From: an uncultured cyanobacterium
GTDB taxonomy: Bacteria; Cyanobacteriota; Cyanobacteriia; PCC-6307; Cyanobiaceae
NCBI GenBank assembly: GCA_903858015.1
Contig: CAIOGZ010000034.1
Coordinates: 1-46,672 of the forward strand
Length of the DNA: 46,672 nt
Reading direction: 5' to 3'
Below are positions 41,530 to 46,672 of this stretch, piece after piece (position 1 is the stretch's first letter; every line of letters begins with the position of its first letter). The position numbers were made by a program, and so were the translations under genes. The notes under the pieces are model-generated. The model saw only the letters and a program-made list of their open reading frames with translations, made no database searches and was not told where the DNA came from.

Positions 41530-42782
41530 CAGGCCGACAATCGATTCTCCCCAACCTGGAGCGATTCGGTGGCGGCGGCAGCTGGAACAATCCCAAGTCG
41601 CTGCCGCAACGCCGCGATGATGCGGGCGTTGGCGGCCGGAAACGGATAGGCATCGAGCCCGGCGGGCTCCACCCAGCGCAGCTGTTGGCAAGCCAGCGGC
41701 TGGGGCTCACCGCCAAGCCAACGGCAGAGGTGCACCACAAAGCGCAGTTTTTTGTGGCTGTAGGCATGGTCCAACACGATCAATTGCTCACCCACTTCCA
41801 CCTCAATCGCCAGCTCCTCGGCCAGCTCCCTGGCGATCGTGGCGGCGATCGGCTCGCCTTGTTCTTGTTTGCCGCCGGGAAATTCCCACAGGCCACCCAG
41901 CAGGCCCTCGTTGAGCCGCTGGTCGATCAGCACCCGGCCGGCGCCATCGAGCACCACCCCCACGCCGATCACCTGATAGGGCACGGCGCGGGGGGCATCC
42001 TTCACGGGGTACTTGGCGGGATCGCCGGCAGCGTAGGCAGCGCAGGGGCCCCGCCAGGGGCAGCGGCCACAGGCGGGATGGCGAGGGATACAAAGGGTGG
42101 AGCCGAGGTCCATCAGGGCCTGGTTGAAGGCCCGGGGCCGCTGCGGATCGAGCAGGGTGTCGCTGAGCCGCCAGAACCGGGCCAGCTGCCGTGCCGGTGG
42201 CAGCGGCGTGGCGATCAGCCGCGCCAACACCCGTTTGACGTTGCCATCCAGGATCGCCGCCGGCTGATCGAAGGCCGAAGAGAGGATGCTGGCGGCGGTG
42301 CTGCGGCCCAGGCCCGGCAGGGCCTGCCAGCCGGCGAGGCTGCGGGGAAACGGCGCGGCGGCCATCGCGGGCGAGGCTGGGGCGGTCGCTGCACCGATCG
42401 CTGCGGCCGGGGTTGCGGTTCCGGTAGCGGGGCGCTGCTGGCCGTGCTGGGCGGCAGCAGCCACCAATTGCCGCCCCCCCTGGTGCAGCCGCCGGGCACG
42501 GGAGTAGTAGCCGAGGCCCTGCCAGAGCAGCAGCACCTGCTGCTCCTCGGCCGCCGCCAGCAGCTCCAGGCTGGGGAAGGCCGCCAACCAGCGGCGCCAA
42601 TAGGGCAACATCACCGGCAACTGGGTCTGTTGCAGCATCACCTCGGCCACCCAGATCGGATAGGGATCGAGCTCGATCCCATCGGCGACAGGGCCGCCAT
42701 CGGGCCCCAACTTCCAGGGGATGCTGTGGCGGCCATGCCGATCCCACCAGCCGAGTAGCGAGACCCGCAGGTTGGGAGCCAT
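41529..42782 (-). CDS. mutY: A/G-specific adenine glycosylase MutY
   Basis: Removes adenine mispaired with 8-oxoguanine. Conserved: IWVAEVMLQQTQ (catalytic Glu), LWQGLGYYSRARRLH, helix-hairpin-helix LPGLGRSTAASILSSAF and catalytic Asp in AILDGNVKRVLARLI. The [4Fe-4S] cysteines lie in LCIPRHPACGRCPWRGPC. The C-terminal NUDIX-type domain reads GLWEFPGGKQEQGEP and ARELAEELAIEVEVGEQL, for 8-oxoG recognition. A low-complexity Ala/Pro/Thr insertion of about 40 residues precedes the hairpin. ATG 42782 gives 417 residues; a GTG at 42959 would add 59 low-complexity residues. Confidence 0.95.
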   Translation of the reverse strand: MAPNLRVSLLGWWDRHGRHSIPWKLGPDGGPVADGIELDPYPIWVAEVMLQQTQLPVMLPYWRRWLAAFPSLELLAAAEEQQVLLLWQGLGYYSRARRLHQGGRQLVAAAAQHGQQRPATGTATPAAAIGAATAPASPAMAAAPFPRSLAGWQALPGLGRSTAASILSSAFDQPAAILDGNVKRVLARLIATPLPPARQLARFWRLSDTLLDPQRPRAFNQALMDLGSTLCIPRHPACGRCPWRGPCAAYAAGDPAKYPVKDAPRAVPYQVIGVGVVLDGAGRVLIDQRLNEGLLGGLWEFPGGKQEQGEPIAATIARELAEELAIEVEVGEQLIVLDHAYSHKKLRFVVHLCRWLGGEPQPLACQQLRWVEPAGLDAYPFPAANARIIAALRQRLGIVPAAAATESLQVGENRLSA

Positions 42783-44531
42783 GGCCTCCAGGCCCCGCTC
42801 CGGATCAGCCGCAACCAAGGCATGGGGATGCAGCGAAGCAGACCGAAGCCCAGCAGCAAGCGCGCCTGGTAAGGCTAGAAGGCCCTGGCTGGCCCCGGAT
42901 CGATCGGAACTCGTCGACAGGCCCAGTGCGCTGGTCCCGGTCTCCGATGCGCTGCCCACCGCCCCAGATCAGCTGTTCCACCCCAGCATCGCAAGGCTGG
43001 ACGCGCGGCGTGCCGGTTCCGCATTTTGGATGGCCGGTTGTTCCAGGGCTGGCCAGCGGCCCGCATGGCGAACTCCGACCTACACCCCCAGCAGCTGAGC
43101 TGTCCAGATCCGGTCGCTGCCGTGGCAACGAAGGGCCAACTCAACCTCCAAGACCCCAGGCACCCGGGTCGCAATCGGGCCACCGCCAGCGCCCTCAGCG
43201 CCAAGCTGCAGGCCGGTGGGCAAAGAAAGCCAGATTTCTCCATACAAAAGTTGCTGAATCTGCCGACCAACCCATAAAAAATCCAGCCCGCTGATCGTCG
43301 ACGCAACCTTTGCAATCACCGCCACAGGAAATGACCGCATCTACGCCCAGGGAAGGATTAGGCGCGGGAACCCGCTCCAGACACCTTCCCGCAGCACTTA
43401 CAATTGGACGGCATAATCAACATTCCCTCCCTAGGGCTCTCTCAAAAAGTCACCCCCCGCGCCTTATTGCACCGCTGACCCAACTGACGCTTAGCGCTCT
43501 GGTTACCTTGGGCGCCAGCGACCTCGGCGCGAACCTCTACGCTGTTTAACCTCTCTTACAACAACGGCACGAGTTCTGCCAACGGCCTTTTGGAGACTGC
43601 CGACATCGGGGGAGGCTCGTAGCATGCCACCGGAGGTGGACTAATCGTAACTGGGCCCAACCCTGGCTCGTACACACTAGACAGGCGGGCCAAGCCTTTG
43701 CCAGAATCGTTAACAGATGTCCTGATCAAGACAGCAAGCCAATTCCGGCCGTCGACCCTCTTTTGAGCATGGTCGGACCAGGATTCAGCATTGGTAGATT
43801 CACTCTTATCATTTGGGGCAACCCTGCTGGCAATTACCCCTTCTGGCGTTCGAATGCGAATGGCTATAGGTACACTCGCACTGGGCCCGCCACAACCTCG
43901 GCCACCCCAATCACTCCCCCCCAAGCTCCCTTCCCAACTTCGGTGCCGCCGCCGCGTTCGGTAGCACACGTATCCGATGCCTTGGCGGGATCAACTTGCT
44001 GGTTGAACCAAGCCATCCTTGATTCTATCCACATCAATTGGCTTGCCGCGAGGTCTAGGAGCGTCAAGTGCAACAAGAAGTCGCTGTCACCCGCCTGACG
44101 CGAAGCCGGCATTTTCGAAGTGCCCTTAAACCACGATGCTCACCAAATGCCGGCAAAGCTGATGCATCCAGCCGACAATTCCTTATGAATGCCATGCAAA
44201 TTTCGAACCCCCCTTAGGGTACATGCAAAGTCCTAGCCTGATTGAACCACAACATTTCATTGCGGGCGCCTTGAAAAATCCGGAATCTAACCGTTCGCCC
44301 AACGCGAGCAAGCGTTGCCGAAATGGGGCCGCTTCCAACTCACAGGGGTAGGTTTATCAATTGTTCGAGGCGCCCATCGATCGCCAACCAGCAGAGCCCG
44401 ATTTCAATGGCTCTCTGGATTGATCATCAATCAACCTTTCTATCCAACTGCTACCCTGTACCTCCCCCGGCTTGGAATTCCAATTCCCCTGAATTTCGGA
44501 TACGGTGGCCTTCTAGAGAAATCTCCTTAAC
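42783..44531. other. gene-poor region with decayed reading frames
   Basis: About 1.75 kb without a convincing gene. Many short frames of 60-137 codons overlap on both strands. At 43484-43549 the plus strand reads LTLSALVTLGASDLGANLYAV, like the end of a signal peptide. The +1 frame continues FNLSYNNGTSSANGLLETAD to a stop at 43622, which suggests a frameshifted secreted-protein remnant. GC is lower from about 43300 onward. The promoter of the 44532 gene must lie at the right end. Confidence 0.45.
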
Positions 44532-45260
44532 GTGCAAGCCAAACCTTCAACCCCTGATACCACATCAGGCGCCCTTTCGACTTTGCTCGCCGCCCTGTCG
44601 ATCGTGCTGCTCGTGATCTTCCTGGCCTCGATCCTGACCACGGCCCTGCCGCCCAAGCCCCTGGAGCCCCAGTGGCAATTAGCCCTGATCGCAGCCTTGA
44701 TCAATAACGGCTCCCTGGCCTTGGTGGGTGCCCTGCTGACGCCCTTGGCACTGTGGATCAATCCAAAAAATATGCGGCTGCGGGCTCGCCTCAAGGCCTG
44801 CCGGCATTGGGCCCTGGCGGCCGCCCTGGGGTTCCTACTGCTGATCCCCCTGCAAGCCGCTGCCGGATGGAGGCTGTTCAACTCGATCACCAGTAGCCAG
44901 GAACAACAGGGCAGCCTGTTTGCCCAGAAGCTCTCCGGACTGCGGGAGGCCATCAACAGCGCCAGCAGCCAGCAGGATCTCCAACTCAAGCTTCAGAAGC
45001 TGTTTGGCAACAATGCGGGCCTTACCCCGGCACAACTGAACACGCCGATCAACGAACTACGCCAACAACTTCTAAGTCAAGCGGAGCAGGCTTCGAATCG
45101 GCTACAGCAGCGCCTTGAAGCCCAGGCCTCGCTCAAACCCGACCGCTTGATCAGGGAAAGCCTTCGGATCGCCATTTCCTCTGTGGCCTATGGAGTTGGC
45201 TTCGCTTTTCTGGGCGGTGCACTGCCACGCAACAGCAAAAAAGGTGGCATTTTTGGTTAA
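44532..45260 (+). CDS. membrane protein, possibly HpsJ-like
   Basis: A 242-residue protein with about four membrane segments: residues 15-38, 50-75, 92-112 and near 220-235. Between the third and fourth lies a helical soluble part, SLFAQKLSGLREAINSASS, NTPINELRQQLLSQAEQA and LQQRLEAQASLKPDR. This layout resembles cyanobacterial HpsJ-like proteins tied to polysaccharide export or exosortase systems, but I can only suggest it. The start is GTG at 44532. It stands alone and converges on the oxygenase-like gene. Confidence 0.7.
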   Translation: MQAKPSTPDTTSGALSTLLAALSIVLLVIFLASILTTALPPKPLEPQWQLALIAALINNGSLALVGALLTPLALWINPKNMRLRARLKACRHWALAAALGFLLLIPLQAAAGWRLFNSITSSQEQQGSLFAQKLSGLREAINSASSQQDLQLKLQKLFGNNAGLTPAQLNTPINELRQQLLSQAEQASNRLQQRLEAQASLKPDRLIRESLRIAISSVAYGVGFAFLGGALPRNSKKGGIFG

Positions 45261-45334
45261 AATTTTCAACTTAAGTCGCCATATTCTATTTGCTTATCTA
45301 TCCATTCGGCCTGCCTGACCCTTCTAGCCTGTTT

Positions 45335-45368
45335 ACCCATCTACCCCATAAACCCATCTACCCCATAA
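45335..45368. repeat. two tandem 17-bp repeats
   Basis: ACCCATCTACCCCATAA occurs twice in succession, 45335-45351 and 45352-45368, in the short gap between the convergent genes ending at 45260 and 45419. Confidence 0.9.
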
Positions 45369-45418
45369 ATCTAACTGGCCAAGTGGGCCTATCTGCGCCC
45401 AGCCGAAGCCAGCATCGC

Positions 45419-46228
45419 TCAGCCAAAGCCCCCCGGGCGCGGGCGCGTGGTCGAAAGCGACACGTTAGCCAGCGGGGCGGCGATGGCCTGCGGGGTGGAG
45501 ATAGCCAACGGGGTGGAGATAGCCCCAGGGGCTGGGTTTGCCGCGCCCGCCGGCGGCCCTGGCACAGCCACCACATTGAAGGCAATCGACCAGCGCTCCC
45601 CCTCGCCGCGGAACGGCGCCACAGAATGGGGCTGCCAAGCTGGAAAAACGTAATAGTCCCCAGGCTGCGGCAGCACGTAGTGGGCCATGCCGGTGCGAAA
45701 GCTCTGGATATGCCACTCCTCCGGCCCATGCAGGCACAGCTGGCCATCGAAGCTGCCGGCGCGGATCTGGGGGGGCACCTGCAGGTACAGCACCCCCGAG
45801 AAGCTGCCGCCGTGGGTGTGGGTGGGGTTGTAATCACCGGCCCGCTGCACGTTGAGCCATAGCTCGATCATCTGCAGGCTGTAGCGACCCGGGGTCCAGG
45901 GACCGCGGCCCTGGGGCGGCTGGCGGTCGATCACCTGGCGGATCCAATGCTCGCAGGCCGGCAGGATCACGGCCCGGCAGAGCTCGGCGGCGGCGGGTCG
46001 GTCGGGGCCCAGCTGGCGCTGCAGGGCCAACTGACCGGCCAGCTTGGGGGCTGCATCGGGGCAGGAACCGGGGTCGGCCAGCACCGCCGCGGCCATGGCC
46101 TGGAGATCAGCCAACAGCGGCTCGGCAAGCCGGCCCTTGAGCAAGTAGCGGGGAAAGAGCTCCAGCACCTCCATGCCAGCCGCAACTGAGGGCTCCCCAG
46201 GGGCAGGCGCGGGGGGCACGGCGACCAT
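45419..46228 (-). CDS. putative 2OG-Fe(II) oxygenase (TIGR02466-like)
   Basis: Probable double-stranded beta-helix oxygenase of 269 residues. The metal-binding region is NPTHTHGGSFSGVLYLQVPP, with the distal His and Arg in FPAWQPHSVAPFRGEGERWS. LMIELWLNVQ-type sequence precedes it. This matches the pattern of proteins annotated as TIGR02466 putative 2OG-Fe(II) oxygenases; the substrate is unknown. ATG 46228 is chosen; ATG 46174 (MEVLELFPRYLLKG) is an alternative nearer the conserved part. The C-terminal 50 residues are low-complexity, with repeats encoded by an 18-bp tandem unit. The sigma factor gene ends 59 bases upstream. Confidence 0.8.
   Translation of the reverse strand: MVAVPPAPAPGEPSVAAGMEVLELFPRYLLKGRLAEPLLADLQAMAAAVLADPGSCPDAAPKLAGQLALQRQLGPDRPAAAELCRAVILPACEHWIRQVIDRQPPQGRGPWTPGRYSLQMIELWLNVQRAGDYNPTHTHGGSFSGVLYLQVPPQIRAGSFDGQLCLHGPEEWHIQSFRTGMAHYVLPQPGDYYVFPAWQPHSVAPFRGEGERWSIAFNVVAVPGPPAGAANPAPGAISTPLAISTPQAIAAPLANVSLSTTRPRPGGFG
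45492..45527. repeat. two tandem 18-bp repeats in the oxygenase-like gene
   Basis: GGGGTGGAGATAGCCAAC at 45492-45509 is followed by GGGGTGGAGATAGCCCCA at 45510-45527. On the minus strand they encode the in-frame repeat AISTPLAISTP in the protein tail. Confidence 0.9.
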
Positions 46229-46287
46229 GGCGACAGACTCGGAGCTGGGGAAAGGGTAAGCCGGCTGCCTTGGTAGGGGGCCGGGCC

Positions 46288-46672
46288 TCAACAGGCCACG
46301 TAGGCCTGCATCGCGGGGCTGAGGCGACGCAGACCCGCCAGGCCATCGCGCTCGAGGTTGCGCACCCTGTCCCGACTGATGCCCAGGATGCGGCCGATGC
46401 CAGTGAGGCTCATCGGCTCCTCGCCCTCCATGCCATAACGCAGCCGCAGCACCCGGCCCTGCAGTTCTGGCAGCTGCTCTAGCAGCGCCCCCAGATCGCC
46501 CCGCAGGCACTCGGCGGCCACCATCTCGTCTGGCCCGGCGCCCTCGCCGGCCAGCAGATCGATCAATTCGGTATCTTCTCCATCGCCCACCTTGGTTTCG
46601 AGGCTCACCGGCTGGCGGGCCCGGCAGAGCAGATCCTTCACCTCCTCCTCGGGCAGCTCCACCGCCAGCGCC
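46288..46672 (-). CDS. RNA polymerase sigma-70 factor, 5'-truncated by window edge
   Basis: C-terminal about 127 codons of a primary-type or group 2 sigma factor. Region 3 ends in ELPEEEVKDLLCRARQPVSL. Region 4 has LLEQLPELQGRVLRLRYGME, LTGIGRILGISRDRVRNLER (the helix-turn-helix that contacts the -35 element) and GLAGLRRLS. The non-standard end QAYVAC and the PMSLTGIGRIL wording fit a cyanobacterial group 2 factor better than the primary SigA. The N-terminal regions lie beyond base 46672. Confidence 0.93.
   Translation of the reverse strand, partial: ALAVELPEEEVKDLLCRARQPVSLETKVGDGEDTELIDLLAGEGAGPDEMVAAECLRGDLGALLEQLPELQGRVLRLRYGMEGEEPMSLTGIGRILGISRDRVRNLERDGLAGLRRLSPAMQAYVAC

Overview
The window looks like a chromosomal segment of a high-GC unicellular picocyanobacterium of the Synechococcus/Cyanobium type. 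psaC (photosystem I) fixes it as an oxygenic phototroph. The chain glmS-psaC-acpP-fabF-tkt-thiC, the mreBCD-ssb-ahcY neighbourhood and the GC-rich coding sequence with a few GCGATCGC (HIP1) octamers agree with that lineage. The lineage call is an inference from gene content; no database search was done. No rRNA, tRNA, CRISPR array, transposase or integrase was recognised.

Layout. 1-6343: glmS (cut by the left edge), a 520-base spacer with palindromic tandem repeats, psaC, then acpP-fabF-tkt on the opposite strand. 6442-8560: an AT-richer insert with a GtrA-like membrane protein, a methyltransferase and a GtrB/DPM1-like glycosyltransferase, lying between tkt and thiC. 8825-10457: thiC with a TPP riboswitch. 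10622-16655: a HEAT-repeat protein, a small DUF3188-like membrane protein, an M20 amidohydrolase, a TPR protein coupled to ruvB, and smpB. 17090-24677: an atypical membrane-anchored Ser/Thr kinase-like protein translationally coupled to a cysteine-synthase-family PLP enzyme; divergently, egtB and egtD (ergothioneine) followed by two small overlapping genes and a YdcF-type gene. 24684-32285: a small conserved-looking protein, lysS, an OmpR-type response regulator, a sugar-binding lipoprotein, mreD-mreC-mreB and ssb. 32286-36452: a second AT-richer, rearranged accessory stretch with a methyltransferase, an intact dedA surrounded by broken dedA-like pieces, and a family 2 glycosyltransferase. 36503-42782: ahcY with a strong terminator, tsaE, a methyltransferase-glycosyltransferase fusion, a PfkB sugar kinase and mutY. 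42783-46672: a 1.7-kb gene-poor stretch with decayed reading frames, a membrane protein (HpsJ-like guess), a 2OG-Fe(II) oxygenase-like protein, and the C-terminal end of a sigma-70 factor cut by the right edge.

How it fits together. Most genes are housekeeping: cell wall precursor synthesis and shape (glmS, mreBCD), fatty acid synthesis (acpP, fabF), Calvin cycle/pentose phosphate (tkt), thiamine (thiC), translation (lysS, smpB, tsaE), repair (ruvB, mutY, ssb) and the methyl cycle (ahcY, recycling SAH made by EgtD and the other methyltransferases). The accessory parts are two surface-polysaccharide type islands and the ergothioneine locus. The most distinctive features are the kinase/PLP-enzyme/egtB/egtD block, the 19-bp repeats and short leader ORF before egtD, the palindromic repeats upstream of glmS, the group of dedA remnants, and repeated short tandem duplications at gene ends.
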